The notes below the pieces were generated by a model, which did no database searches, was not told the DNA's origin, and saw nothing but the letters and a program-made list of their open reading frames with translations. Of a stretch of 40,125 bases of DNA, positions 1 through 8,727 are shown one piece after another; the stretch's first letter is position 1; each line of letters starts with the position of its first letter. A program made the position numbers and the translations under genes. Origin of the DNA: Clostridiales bacterium (GTDB lineage Bacteria > Bacillota > Clostridia > Saccharofermentanales > Saccharofermentanaceae); the NCBI GenBank assembly GCA_017451265.1, contig JAFSPU010000011.1, positions 1-40,125 on the forward strand, in the 5' to 3' direction.

Positions 1-270
1 CCAGCTATCAGGTATCTCAAACGGCACCTCATCGGATATACAAACCGGCTCATTTTTGCCGACCTTCTCATAAGGCAAATTATCCTCACCACGGAAGATG
101 TAGGAAGGATTCTTTTCTTTCTTGATTTTGCCTTCTTTTATGAGCTTTTCTTTCTCCTCACGGATTCGTTCGAGCAAAACACTTGCAGGCTCGTCATTAG
201 GATCTTGCGGCACAAGCTTGCCTTGAACCGCCATCTGGAGTATGGAGTTCTTTAATTGCTGCGCGTTCAT
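1..270 (-). CDS. hsdS: Type I restriction enzyme specificity subunit HsdS (N-terminal part, cut by window edge)
   Basis: HsdS supplies the target recognition domains that direct the methylase and nuclease subunits to a bipartite DNA site. Reverse translation from the ATG at 270 gives 90 residues open to the window edge. It begins MNAQQLKNSILQMAVQGKLV and continues with PQDPNDEPASVLLERIREEK, the opening helix typical of type I S subunits, followed by a lysine-rich stretch and the start of a recognition domain near PFEIPDSW. The ATG follows the hsdM stop after one base, so the two are translationally coupled. The variable recognition domains, and any recombination repeats that would allow specificity switching, lie outside the window. 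Confidence 0.9.
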   Translation of the reverse strand, partial: MNAQQLKNSILQMAVQGKLVPQDPNDEPASVLLERIREEKEKLIKEGKIKKEKNPSYIFRGEDNLPYEKVGKNEPVCISDEVPFEIPDSW

Positions 271-271
271 A

Positions 272-1753
272 TTACTCCTCCAGATTATCTATACCGAGTA
301 TAGATGTGATTTCCGCAAGTATCCTGTCAATGTCAGCGTTAAGACTAGCTCTCTTCTCCTGATATTGACGAATAAGCTCATCGGGAGGAAGTATCTCTTC
401 TTCTTCGTGAGGATATCCGCAAAGATCGATATTATAATTTCTTTCTGCTATATCCTTCGCTGTGTACTTCTTCGCCTTATCGAACCCCTCAATGGTAATC
501 TCTTCTCTGTTATTCCACCACTTAATCGCCGGTTCAAAGTGTTCCAGCTTCATCGGCTTGGTCTTAGAGAAATTCTTATATCCTTCCGGCATATCAAGAC
601 GATAGAACCAGACATCTTCTGTCGGCTTTGTGTTATCAAAGAACAGAATGTTAGTCGTAATGGATGTATATGGAGCAAACACGCTATGTGGCATACGTAT
701 TACCGTATGAAGATTGAACTCTCTAAGAAGTTTCGTCTTAATAGCAACTTTTGCATTATCAGTTCCAAACAGAAATCCATCCGGGAGAATTACAGCAGCT
801 CTTCCATTCTTCTTTAGACGATACATGATAACTGACATAAACAAATCAGCTGTTTCACTACTGGCTAGATCATCTGGAAAGTGGTTCTTTACTTCGGACT
901 TTTCGCTTCCGCCATACGGAGGATTCATCAAGATAACATCAAACTTGTCGTCATCTGTATAATCCAAAACGTCTTTCAACAAAGAGTTTGCGTGATAAAC
1001 CTTCGGTAAATCGATATCGTGCAACAGCATGTTAGTGATACAGAGCATGTACGGGAACTGCTTCTTCTCAATACCATATATGGAATTATTGAAGAGTTCC
1101 TGATCCTCCGTCGTCTTAACCTGCTTGGAAAGTTCCTTCAGCCAGCTTGTAAGGAATCCACCGGTACCGCACGCAAAATCCGCAACTTGTTCTCCTATCT
1201 GCGGCTTTATCATCTGCGCCATAAAGTCTGTCACCGCACGAGGTGTATAGAATTCACCGGAAGATCCAGCGCTCTGCAATTCTTTAAGAATAGACTCGTA
1301 GATCTCACCAAATGCATGGCTCTCTTCATAATCCCCGAGATCGAGACTGTCTATGATATTGATAACCTGGCGGAGAAGAACACCATCCTTCATATACTGA
1401 TTGGCATCTTCAAATGTTGTCTTAACAATGGATTTCTTGATAGGTGTGTCCATATCAATCGGAAGATTCTTCAACGAGGGAAACAATTCGTTGTTTACAA
1501 AATTCAGGAGTGTATCTCCTGTCATAACATCCTTGGAACGATCGTCATGCGCCCAATTACACCATCTGAACTTCTCTGGGATTATGGACTGATAGTTGTC
1601 TTCATTAATGTCCCAGTCTTGTTCCTTGGCATCATATACCTTTAGGAAAAGCATCCACGCTATCTGTTCAATTCTCTGAGCGTCGCCGTTTATACCGGCA
1701 TCATTACGCATTACATCTCTTATTTGCTTTACAAAGCTCGAAAGATTACTCAT
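272..1753 (-). CDS. hsdM: Type I restriction-modification DNA methyltransferase subunit HsdM
   Basis: N6-adenine methyltransferase of a type I restriction-modification complex (M2S methylase, R2M2S nuclease). The 493-residue product has an N-terminal helical HsdM_N domain (about 5-130). The AdoMet-binding motif I reads ADFACGTGGF (191-200), and the catalytic motif IV NPPY is at 277-280, followed by GG. The EFYTPRAV segment near 167-174, typical of HsdM, is present. The length is normal for the family. The ATG overlaps the hsdR stop codon by one base (TAATG), with GAGG upstream inside hsdR, so hsdR, hsdM and hsdS form one operon. No truncation or missing motif is seen. Confidence 0.95.
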   Translation of the reverse strand: MSNLSSFVKQIRDVMRNDAGINGDAQRIEQIAWMLFLKVYDAKEQDWDINEDNYQSIIPEKFRWCNWAHDDRSKDVMTGDTLLNFVNNELFPSLKNLPIDMDTPIKKSIVKTTFEDANQYMKDGVLLRQVINIIDSLDLGDYEESHAFGEIYESILKELQSAGSSGEFYTPRAVTDFMAQMIKPQIGEQVADFACGTGGFLTSWLKELSKQVKTTEDQELFNNSIYGIEKKQFPYMLCITNMLLHDIDLPKVYHANSLLKDVLDYTDDDKFDVILMNPPYGGSEKSEVKNHFPDDLASSETADLFMSVIMYRLKKNGRAAVILPDGFLFGTDNAKVAIKTKLLREFNLHTVIRMPHSVFAPYTSITTNILFFDNTKPTEDVWFYRLDMPEGYKNFSKTKPMKLEHFEPAIKWWNNREEITIEGFDKAKKYTAKDIAERNYNIDLCGYPHEEEEILPPDELIRQYQEKRASLNADIDRILAEITSILGIDNLEE

Positions 1754-4137
1754 TAACCTGCTACCTCATATAATTCATTCTCTAATTCATGTACGGCATC
1801 GAGATATGCCTGCTTTCCGCCAAAGTAGCTAACTATTTTGGCAGGAGCACCATATTTATTAATGGGATCGAGTTTCAATACGTCCATCTTCTCAATCTCA
1901 TATATATTGGAATCAGTGTACTTCTCAATAAGAATATCCAGCACTTCACGGGCCTTATCACTGTATTTCGAAAGGAAATCCCTTTTCTTTACACCTTCGG
2001 CTCGTTCCTTACGTGTTAAAGGCTTCTTATCGAATGCTATATGGCAAATGAAATCAAAGTCATCTACATCATCCATTCCCTGATCGTGTTTCAGCACCAA
2101 AAGGTCTATTCCACGTTCGCGGAATTCTTCGTTAATTGCTTCTTTACGATCCTCAGCATTCCATCTAAGAATAAAATCCTCAAGAGATGCATATTCACCG
2201 GTTATACTTGTTTTTGTGTAATCAATGATATTCTCTTGTCTTAACAATTTGCCGTTTGTATCGTAAACAGAAACTGTTTTATTGATTACCCTTACCTCAC
2301 AACCATTAACATCAACATACGGCTTATACTTAGGATCACTCGGGACAGGTGGATCAGGATAAACCGGAGGATCAACCTGAATAGTTCCTCGCGGCTTACC
2401 ATTAGGATCGAACCCCTCGTCGGGCTCAACTTCACCATCCCACTCCGGATCAGCAAAAAGTCGAGACACGCCACGGAAATCCATAATAGTAAAATGTGTC
2501 TTGCCTTCTTTCTCCCTCAGACGAGTTCCACGTCCGATAATCTGCTTAAACTCCGTCATCGAATTAATCATCTGATCCAAAACGATAAGCTTGGTCATCT
2601 TGCAATCAGCGCCTGTCGTAAGAAGCTTTGATGTTGTTGCAATGACAGGATACTGTGATGATACGGAAATAAAGTAATCAAGCTTGCTCTTTCCATAAGT
2701 ATCACTTCCGGTAATACGCACTACATAATCTGGATTCTCTTTAACCATATCAGCATTAAGATTCGACAGAGCGATTCTCATTCGTTCTGCGTGGTCTTCT
2801 GTAGCGCAAAAAACTATCGTCTTGGCCATACGATCTGTTTGTCTGAGGTAATTAGTGATTTCAAGTGCGACCTGATTGATGCGGTCTTCTATGATTATGT
2901 TGTAATCATAATCGCTGTTGTTATAGATTCTGTCTTCAATCTCATTACCATAAACGTCAAGCTGCCCAGCATGAGGTCTCCAACCATCCCCTATATCTGT
3001 TGTTATATTGATTACTCGGAAAGGCGCCAAAAAGCCGTCCTCTATTCCTTCTCGCAAACTGTATGTATAGATAGGATCTCCAAAATAATTAATGTTAGAT
3101 ATATACTTTGTTTCCTTAGGAGTTGCCGTCATACCTATCTGTGTTGCCGAAGAGAAGTATTCAAGTATTTTTCTCCAATTGCTATCCTTCTTCGCAGATC
3201 CTCTGTGACACTCGTCTACAATTATCAAGTCAAAAAAATCCGGCTGGAATAGTGCTGCCAGTTTGCTTACTGTATCATCATTATCACTCTCATCATCCAC
3301 ATCAGTGTTTCCCGTCAGCTGATGATACAATGAGAAATACACCTCATGAGAAGTGATTGTCGTAGGATCGTCTTTGGCAAAATTAATCTTGTGTATTGTC
3401 TTTTCCAGAGGTGCAAAATCCTGCTGTATAGATTGATCAACAAGTATATTGCGATCGGCAAGATAAAGAATCTTCTTTTTCAATCCAGAGTTAAGCAGTC
3501 TGTAGACTATCTGAAATGCAGTATATGTCTTACCTGTACCAGTTGCCATGACAAGCAACAACCTATTCTTACCCTTGGCTATCTCGTCTATCGTCCTATT
3601 GATTGCTATTCTCTGATAGTATCTAGGTGGATATGTGGTTTGACTTGAATAATATGGTTGATTAATAGCATCCAGTTCGCTGTCACTCAACCCATTTCCT
3701 TCATTAGATTCATTTATATAGCGTTCTTTTAATTCATCATACGTCGGGAACTCATCCAAAGGAATCTGTCTTTCAAGTCCAGTAAGAAAGTCATGTTCCA
3801 TGAATGCATCTCCATTGGAGCTATATGCAAAAGGAACATCAAGGGTCGTCGCATAATCTATAGCTTGCTGCATTCCATAAGAAACAGAATGATGATTGTC
3901 TTTTGCTTCAACAACTGCAATAGGATTGTTGGCATTGAAGTAAAGAACATAATCTGCTTTCTTCGGATTGCTTCTTGATACTATATTCCCTCTAAGATTG
4001 ATTTTACCATCAGTGAACTTAACCATAGTTTCCATGGTAATCTTATTGGTCCATCCACGACTCTGAATCGCCGGCGTGATGAAATTCAGCTTTATATCTT
4101 CTTCGGTCATCTGACTTTTAGGTATTAAAGTATCCAT
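1753..4137 (-). CDS. hsdR: Type I restriction endonuclease/translocase subunit HsdR (EcoEI-like)
   Basis: Motor and nuclease subunit that translocates and cleaves unmethylated DNA. The 794-residue product opens with a PD-(D/E)xK nuclease domain: D62, then E77-A-K79 in the string VVEAKD. An SF2 helicase core follows: Walker A MATGTGKT (198-205), DECH box (308-311), GMTATP motif III, and motif VI IIGRGTRLR near residue 540. The remaining C-terminal part fits the EcoEI-type R subunit. The ATG is preceded by GGAGAG at a normal distance. An AT-rich stretch at 4170-4225 contains a TATAAT on the minus strand (4191-4196) but no convincing -35. It is first in the hsdRMS operon, and all key residues are present. 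Confidence 0.95.
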   Translation of the reverse strand: MDTLIPKSQMTEEDIKLNFITPAIQSRGWTNKITMETMVKFTDGKINLRGNIVSRSNPKKADYVLYFNANNPIAVVEAKDNHHSVSYGMQQAIDYATTLDVPFAYSSNGDAFMEHDFLTGLERQIPLDEFPTYDELKERYINESNEGNGLSDSELDAINQPYYSSQTTYPPRYYQRIAINRTIDEIAKGKNRLLLVMATGTGKTYTAFQIVYRLLNSGLKKKILYLADRNILVDQSIQQDFAPLEKTIHKINFAKDDPTTITSHEVYFSLYHQLTGNTDVDDESDNDDTVSKLAALFQPDFFDLIIVDECHRGSAKKDSNWRKILEYFSSATQIGMTATPKETKYISNINYFGDPIYTYSLREGIEDGFLAPFRVINITTDIGDGWRPHAGQLDVYGNEIEDRIYNNSDYDYNIIIEDRINQVALEITNYLRQTDRMAKTIVFCATEDHAERMRIALSNLNADMVKENPDYVVRITGSDTYGKSKLDYFISVSSQYPVIATTSKLLTTGADCKMTKLIVLDQMINSMTEFKQIIGRGTRLREKEGKTHFTIMDFRGVSRLFADPEWDGEVEPDEGFDPNGKPRGTIQVDPPVYPDPPVPSDPKYKPYVDVNGCEVRVINKTVSVYDTNGKLLRQENIIDYTKTSITGEYASLEDFILRWNAEDRKEAINEEFRERGIDLLVLKHDQGMDDVDDFDFICHIAFDKKPLTRKERAEGVKKRDFLSKYSDKAREVLDILIEKYTDSNIYEIEKMDVLKLDPINKYGAPAKIVSYFGGKQAYLDAVHELENELYEVAG

Positions 4138-4352
4138 AATGACTCTCCGATCTACTTCTCATAAGATTGAATTATCAGAAGATACTTATAATTATACTCT
4201 AAAATATACCGATTATTGGTACATTCACCCCTGTCTCCGACACCCTCGACAATCTCAAAGGAACGGGTTCGAGGCCCGAAAATCCCAAAATCGCGCAAAA
4301 GTTAGCTCCGTTCAGGTAAACTTTTTGCCCGGGATTTTTTGCAAAAATAAAT
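4138..4352. other. Intergenic region upstream of hsdR
   Basis: This stretch lies between the hsdR start and the tRNA-Gly terminator. The part nearest hsdR (4170-4225) is AT-rich and probably holds the hsdR promoter. The rest shows no believable ORF. A short segment at 4263-4277 (GGGTTCGAGGCCCG) looks like a tRNA T-arm on the plus strand, but no other tRNA arm can be drawn around it. Confidence 0.4.
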
Positions 4353-4383
4353 CCGCAAACGCCCGTCGTTTGGGTATTTGCGG
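4353..4383 (-). terminator. Rho-independent terminator of tRNA-Gly
   Basis: CCGCAAA pairs with TTTGCGG and an inner CCC/GGG, with a 2x2 internal loop and a short apical loop. On the minus strand the stem is followed by a T-rich run (4344-4352). It lies 29 bases past the 3' end of the minus-strand tRNA-Gly. Confidence 0.75.
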
Positions 4384-4411
4384 AAAAACTAGCTATTCCG
4401 TAGCGCTAGCA

Positions 4412-4487
<76 letters not shown>

Positions 4488-4500
4488 ATAATGCCTAATA

Positions 4501-4529
4501 ATTCTATTTCAGGCACCTTTTTATGTCAA
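4501..4529 (-). promoter_or_regulatory. Sigma-70 type promoter for tRNA-Gly
   Basis: On the minus strand TTGACA (4529-4524) is separated by 17 bases from TAGAAT (4506-4501). The predicted start is about 7 bases upstream of the mature tRNA 5' end at 4487. It sits in the 47-base gap after the GH26 gene. Confidence 0.8.
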
Positions 4530-4534
4530 TGAAA

Positions 4535-5632
4535 TCAGGGAGCCATCAGGATCCTGGAATCCTTGCAGAACTTGATGAAATCGTCACACATCTCATGACG
4601 GAAAACGATCTCACCCTCATCATTCTTCAACTCATAAGGAACCCAGAACTGCTGATCTGAGAAATTAGCCCATGTGAGTATATAAGAACACCTTGAACCC
4701 GCCTCAAACGAGCTCAAGAAAGACAGGAACTCTGTAAACCAATTCTTTATCTTATTATCTTTAGGAGCGAGTCCTTCATAATATCCTTCACCGGAATCAA
4801 GCACACGTATTCCAAGCTCGGTTATTGCATAGGGCTTGCCGTGCTCGAGTGATGCAGCCCACAGGACCTCCAGTGACTTCTGAAGATTATCGTAGAACTT
4901 ATCGGTCTCCGAAGGACGGTCACGGTAGATATCCATGCCGAGAACATCTATATAATCATCACCGGGATATCTGTCCATATACTGCTTTACGCTGTCGAAG
5001 AATCCGTTCGGCGAATACGCATAAGCAAAGGACTTAACACCCTTCTCATCCTGCAGATAATTAATCGTATATCTGAACAGCTCTATGAACTTATCATCAG
5101 GAAGATGCTTTCTTCCCCACCAGAACCATCCGCCGTTATCCTCATGAAAAGGTCTGAACAGCATCGGAATCGGCTCTCCGTCAACATCTACGCACAGCGA
5201 GGCAAACTCAGCGATCTTATCCAGGAATCTTAAATACTTCGCATTCAGATCACCGCCCGGAAGAATACGTATGCCGATATTACCGTCAGTAAAGTTAGGA
5301 GAATAATCGAAGAAATCATCGCCGCCTAAAGAGAAATTAGGCATATGCGCGGACAAAGTGATCAGACAGCCTTCACGGTGAAGTTCCTTAGTTACCTTTA
5401 TAAGCTGATCAAAATTACCCTCATATCCGTAAAAACTCAAGGTATCGATTCCGACGACGGCGGGATGCTTACCTACAAGATTCTTAATATCGGACTCGGT
5501 TCCGTCACAGTTACTGATCGATATACCGATATGGCCGGCGTTCTGCTGCCCGAACATGAAATCATTCGAGTAAGCTACGTCTTCTATCCTGCCTAAAAGC
5601 TTGTAAACACCCGGTATACGTTCGTTTAACAT
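4535..5632 (-). CDS. Glycoside hydrolase family 26 protein (beta-mannanase-like), no signal peptide
   Basis: Retaining glycosidase of clan GH-A, most likely acting on beta-mannan or manno-oligosaccharides. The 365-residue product is essentially one GH26 domain. The acid/base glutamate is E164 in FRPFHEDNGGWFWWG, the diagnostic GH26 string. The nucleophile is E272 in AITELG. A substrate-binding aromatic set (WAN near 325) follows. There is no N-terminal signal peptide and no added binding module, so the enzyme should be cytoplasmic and act on imported oligosaccharides, unless the start is misplaced. The ribosome site is weak (AGGG). It follows the hypothetical gene at 5652-6602 by 19 bases and is probably co-transcribed with it. 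Exact substrate is inferred from family only. Confidence 0.88.
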   Translation of the reverse strand: MLNERIPGVYKLLGRIEDVAYSNDFMFGQQNAGHIGISISNCDGTESDIKNLVGKHPAVVGIDTLSFYGYEGNFDQLIKVTKELHREGCLITLSAHMPNFSLGGDDFFDYSPNFTDGNIGIRILPGGDLNAKYLRFLDKIAEFASLCVDVDGEPIPMLFRPFHEDNGGWFWWGRKHLPDDKFIELFRYTINYLQDEKGVKSFAYAYSPNGFFDSVKQYMDRYPGDDYIDVLGMDIYRDRPSETDKFYDNLQKSLEVLWAASLEHGKPYAITELGIRVLDSGEGYYEGLAPKDNKIKNWFTEFLSFLSSFEAGSRCSYILTWANFSDQQFWVPYELKNDEGEIVFRHEMCDDFIKFCKDSRILMAP

Positions 5633-5651
5633 TGTTACAAACCCTTATTTA

Positions 5652-6602
5652 TCAGCCTTTCTTCTGAAAATCGCCGAAAGGATCGGAAATATCCTCTATA
5701 TCGCCTCCGAGGTTCTGTATCGCCGACATCATCTCGTAGAAAAGCTCTCTCGTGATGTCTGTCTGGTGACGGTTAATGTAATTCTTAAGCATCGGGACCG
5801 CCCTGTCATCACCGTAATCGGCAAGACAGATAACAGCATAGATCTTGTTGGTCATGGAGCGGAATGCAAGTCTTAAGGCATTATAGATTTCCTCAGACTT
5901 CTTCTCCTTGCCGATATTGGTCAGCATAACGACCAGATCCTCACAGGGACCCTCCATACCGTCGTCCTTATGTTCCTCAAGGCGCTCTATCAGCTTGGAA
6001 GGCGCCTCATCAGGGAATGATTCGATATATTCTGCGATGGAATCAGCAACAAAGCTGTGCGTTCTCTCATAACTCATGAATCTGTCGAGGACATCATCGA
6101 TAAGGGTGCTGTCATGCCTTCCCGCAAGAATTCTCAGACTCGCCTTCACCTTCTGGAACTCCATCTCAAATAGCTTGTCCTCGTCATCCATCTCCTCGTC
6201 ACGCCATGCGGACTCTCTTACCATGGTGCGGGCATAACCCTCTACCATGGCAGCGTCATCTATCTTAACAAGCGCATTTACAACGCTTGCAGGCACGCCG
6301 CGGTCAAGCTCTACGGCACAGAACTCAAGAATTTCCGTTAGTTCTTCAAAAGAAAGCTGTGCGAAATAATCATTCATGGACATTCCGCCGAGAGACTCCT
6401 GGGGCTCTGCCTCCATGAGAAGGCTCTGCTCCTCTGTCTCCTGCATGGCAACGCGGTGCAGATACTGCTCGTAAGTTACGTCATCCTCCTCAGGCGGCTT
6501 CTCGTCCATCTTATCCGCGAACTCGTCAACCTTCTGCTCGAGAATGAGACCTGCGATCTCATCGTATCTTCTGAGAGTATCTATTACCTTCTGTTCGATC
6601 AT
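5652..6602 (-). CDS. Hypothetical acidic alpha-helical protein (HEAT-like)
   Basis: I do not recognise this 316-residue protein. It is strongly acidic, has no signal peptide or membrane segment, and is rich in alternating helix-like segments of about 30-40 residues, for example around LAGRHDSTLIDDVLDRFMSY and ADYGDDRAVPMLKNYINRHQ. The latter resembles a HEAT-type repeat, so an adaptor or scaffold role is possible. I chose the ATG at 6602 because GGAG lies 6 bases upstream. The frame stays open further upstream, but that extension would run through the terminator and the tRNA-Cys gene. It is 19 bases upstream of the GH26 gene. Confidence 0.75.
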   Translation of the reverse strand: MIEQKVIDTLRRYDEIAGLILEQKVDEFADKMDEKPPEEDDVTYEQYLHRVAMQETEEQSLLMEAEPQESLGGMSMNDYFAQLSFEELTEILEFCAVELDRGVPASVVNALVKIDDAAMVEGYARTMVRESAWRDEEMDDEDKLFEMEFQKVKASLRILAGRHDSTLIDDVLDRFMSYERTHSFVADSIAEYIESFPDEAPSKLIERLEEHKDDGMEGPCEDLVVMLTNIGKEKKSEEIYNALRLAFRSMTNKIYAVICLADYGDDRAVPMLKNYINRHQTDITRELFYEMMSAIQNLGGDIEDISDPFGDFQKKG

Positions 6603-6632
6603 GTTAATCTCCGTTTTGTGTTTAAAAAAACA

Positions 6633-6661
6633 GGCTCCGCAGGAAATATACCTGCGGAGCC
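6633..6661 (-). terminator. Rho-independent terminator of tRNA-Cys
   Basis: A perfect 11-bp stem GGCTCCGCAGG/CCTGCGGAGCC with a 7-base loop. On the minus strand it is followed by TG and then a run of seven T. It lies 9 bases after the tRNA-Cys CCA end and upstream of the start of the 316-residue gene. Confidence 0.9.
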
Positions 6662-6670
6662 GCCTTTGAC

Positions 6671-6745
6671 TGGAGGTGCCACCCGGATTTGAACCGGGGC
6701 ATAAAGGTTTTGCAGACCTTGGCCTTACCGCTTGGCTATGGCACC
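6671..6745 (-). tRNA. tRNA-Cys (anticodon GCA)
   Basis: The 75-nt minus-strand gene has acceptor GGTGCCA paired with TGGCACC. The anticodon stem AAGGT/ACCTT surrounds loop CTGCAAA (anticodon GCA). The T-arm is CCCGG-TTCAAAT-CCGGG, and T plus an encoded CCA form the 3' end. Confidence 0.95.
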
Positions 6746-6769
6746 GCATTCCTCAAATCGTGCTTGCTT

Positions 6770-6799
6770 ATTATGCAAAAGCAAACGCCCTTTTGTCAA
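6770..6799 (-). promoter_or_regulatory. Sigma-70 type promoter for tRNA-Cys
   Basis: On the minus strand TTGACA (6799-6794) and CATAAT (6775-6770) are separated by 18 bases. They lie about 25-54 bases upstream of the tRNA-Cys 5' end. Confidence 0.75.
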
Positions 6800-6829
6800 G
6801 TGCTCTGTTAATATTATATGCGCGCATGT

Positions 6830-6835
6830 TACAAT
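6830..6835 (+). promoter_or_regulatory. -10 box positioned for a leaderless mRNA (ABC permease)
   Basis: TACAAT ends exactly 6 bases before the ATG at 6842. No Shine-Dalgarno sequence precedes that ATG. Transcription starting about 7 bases after the -10 box would begin at the start codon itself. The -35 is weak (TTAATA at 6808-6813, spacer 16). Confidence 0.5.
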
Positions 6836-6841
6836 ATTCAT

Positions 6842-7996
6842 ATGCGCGGTATATATATAATTATTAAATGGGAAATATCCCGTATCTATTCTAACTGGAG
6901 ACGAGCAGTCGCTACCTTCGTAGTTCCCGCGGCAGTCATGATGGTTGCCTTATGCATCTTCCCTTACCTGATCAATTACATGCTTACAGGTTCTTTATCC
7001 GAGAAACCTGTCACTATTATCAACGCGCCGGACTCGTTCACCGAATATGTCGAGTCTACTGAAGGAACCACCGTATATTCATACAAATATATAACCGAAG
7101 ATGAATTCTCCGAACTTTGGGACTCCGGAGAAATCATTAAGCAGCTTAAGTCCGGCTCCCTGTACGTCATGTTCCGGGAAAATTCTCACACTGCATATGT
7201 AATCTGCAACGGAAACTCATCCATCGCAGGCAGTAAGGCGGACAGTTTCATTGAAGTTGTAATGGATAACTATAACGACACTCTCGCATCTCAGGGACAG
7301 ACCGTTTATACGACGGACTCCTTCAATCCGGTTACTAAGCTTCTTGACTACAGATCAGACGCCAATTTCGGTGCGGCAAGAGTAATACCGCCCGTACTGG
7401 TACTGCTCATCTACTACTGCATCTACTCGCTCACCAGCGACATGTTTGCCTCCGAGCGCGACAGAGGTTTCTACGACAAGCTTCTAATGACTCCGGTCTC
7501 ACCCAAGAGCATCATGCTAGGCAAGATTCTTGCGAGTACTATCCTCGTCACGGGAGCCTCTTATATCACATTCATCTTCCTATTTATCTCATCCTGGCTT
7601 AACCGCAGCAACAGCTCCACTTCCCTCATTCCTTTCGGACTGTTCCTGCTGCCGGACCAGCTTGCGGTAATCGCGCTCGTAATTCCCGTAACGGCTTTTC
7701 TGTGTGCCGTTATATGCGTAAACATAGTCTTTTCCATAAGGCACATGAAGGACATCATCCTGAACCTTCAGATGCCGCTCATATATCTGATGGCAGACCT
7801 GTTCTACCAGATCTTCTCGCTCAATCCCGGATGGCTTGAATTCGCCATTCCGGTCCACGGCAGCATCGCGGTGATCAAGACCGTTTTCCTGTCGGAGTAT
7901 AAGGCGTGGCAGCTTATATGCATGCTCGTGGCGAGTCTCGGCTTCGCACTTATACTGCTTAACAAGACTTTCAAGAAGGAGGGCTACAACCGTTGA
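6842..7996 (+). CDS. ABC-2 type exporter permease subunit (NatB-like)
   Basis: Membrane component of an ABC-2 type exporter, 384 residues. It has one N-terminal membrane segment (about 22-44), then an extracytoplasmic domain of about 150 residues beginning EKPVTIINAPDSFTEYV. A C-terminal block of about five membrane segments follows, with the loop SERDRGFYDKLLMTPVSPKS that is typical of ABC-2 permeases of the Na+ efflux/NatB kind. An in-frame ATG exists 24 bases upstream (6818). I prefer 6842 because of the -10 box six bases before it; neither start has a ribosome site. Its stop overlaps the TTG start of the ATPase by four bases (TTGA), so the genes are coupled. The substrate is unknown. Confidence 0.85.
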   Translation: MRGIYIIIKWEISRIYSNWRRAVATFVVPAAVMMVALCIFPYLINYMLTGSLSEKPVTIINAPDSFTEYVESTEGTTVYSYKYITEDEFSELWDSGEIIKQLKSGSLYVMFRENSHTAYVICNGNSSIAGSKADSFIEVVMDNYNDTLASQGQTVYTTDSFNPVTKLLDYRSDANFGAARVIPPVLVLLIYYCIYSLTSDMFASERDRGFYDKLLMTPVSPKSIMLGKILASTILVTGASYITFIFLFISSWLNRSNSSTSLIPFGLFLLPDQLAVIALVIPVTAFLCAVICVNIVFSIRHMKDIILNLQMPLIYLMADLFYQIFSLNPGWLEFAIPVHGSIAVIKTVFLSEYKAWQLICMLVASLGFALILLNKTFKKEGYNR

Positions 7997-8727
7997 TAAG
8001 CGTAAATGATGTGCACAAGAGCTACACCAAAAACAAAGAGACTATCAAGGGAGTAAGCTTCGAAGTTAAAGACGGAATGATATTCGGCCTTCTCGGGCCG
8101 AACGGCGCCGGCAAGACCACTCTCATGCAGATGATATCCACGCTGCTCTCCCCCTCCTCGGGAAGCATCACCATCGACGGTCTCAACGCCAAGGACAACC
8201 TCCTCGATATACACAAGCGCATAGGCTACCTCACCACAGAGGTCAGACTCGACCCCATGTCGACTCCCGACAAGCTGTGGGACTTCTTCGGCGAACTCTA
8301 CGCCATCCCGCGCGAGGAATCAGCCTCACGCAAGAAAGAGATCTTCTGCAAGCTCGGCATCATGCCCTTCAAGGACAAGAGGATAAACGAGCTTTCCACA
8401 GGTATGAAACAGAAGGCTTCCATCGCGATAAGCCTTATACATAATCCGCCCGTCATCATCTTCGATGAGCCTACAAACGGTCTCGATATCCTGACGAGCA
8501 AGCAGGTTACGGATTATCTCATAGAGCTTAAGAACGAGGGGCACTCCATCATTCTTTCCACACACATCTTCTCTGTAGCCGAGAGCCTGTGTGATGAGAT
8601 CGCCATCCTCGTCGACGGAAAGATCGTGGCACAGGGTGATGTCGATTCACTGGTAAAACAAACCGAAGCGAAGAACTTCGAAGAAGCTTTCTTCAAGATA
8701 TACGTGGAGCATCATGTCGAAGAATAA
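7993..8727 (+). CDS. ABC exporter ATP-binding protein (NatA-like)
   Basis: ATPase that powers the adjacent ABC-2 permeases, 244 residues. Walker A is GPNGAGKTT (near 34-43). The signature reads LSTGMKQKAS, a common variant in NatA-type exporters. Walker B is VIIFDEPTNGLD, and the H-loop is in STHIFS. The start is an unusual TTG, supported by AAGGAGG about 9 bases upstream and by conserved ISVNDVHKSY directly after it. It overlaps the upstream permease by 4 bases and the downstream fusion gene by 14, so the three genes form one operon. Confidence 0.92.
   Translation: MISVNDVHKSYTKNKETIKGVSFEVKDGMIFGLLGPNGAGKTTLMQMISTLLSPSSGSITIDGLNAKDNLLDIHKRIGYLTTEVRLDPMSTPDKLWDFFGELYAIPREESASRKKEIFCKLGIMPFKDKRINELSTGMKQKASIAISLIHNPPVIIFDEPTNGLDILTSKQVTDYLIELKNEGHSIILSTHIFSVAESLCDEIAILVDGKIVAQGDVDSLVKQTEAKNFEEAFFKIYVEHHVEE

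Noticed and set aside
4263-4277. Plus-strand T-arm-like sequence (GGGTTCGAGGCCCG), possible tRNA remnant or attachment site beside the restriction operon
   Set aside because: No acceptor, anticodon or D-arm can be built around it, and no matching repeat was seen elsewhere in the window.
6603-6749. 49-residue N-terminal extension of the acidic repeat protein
   Set aside because: The extension runs through the tRNA-Cys gene and its terminator; the ATG at 6602 has GGAG 6 bases upstream.
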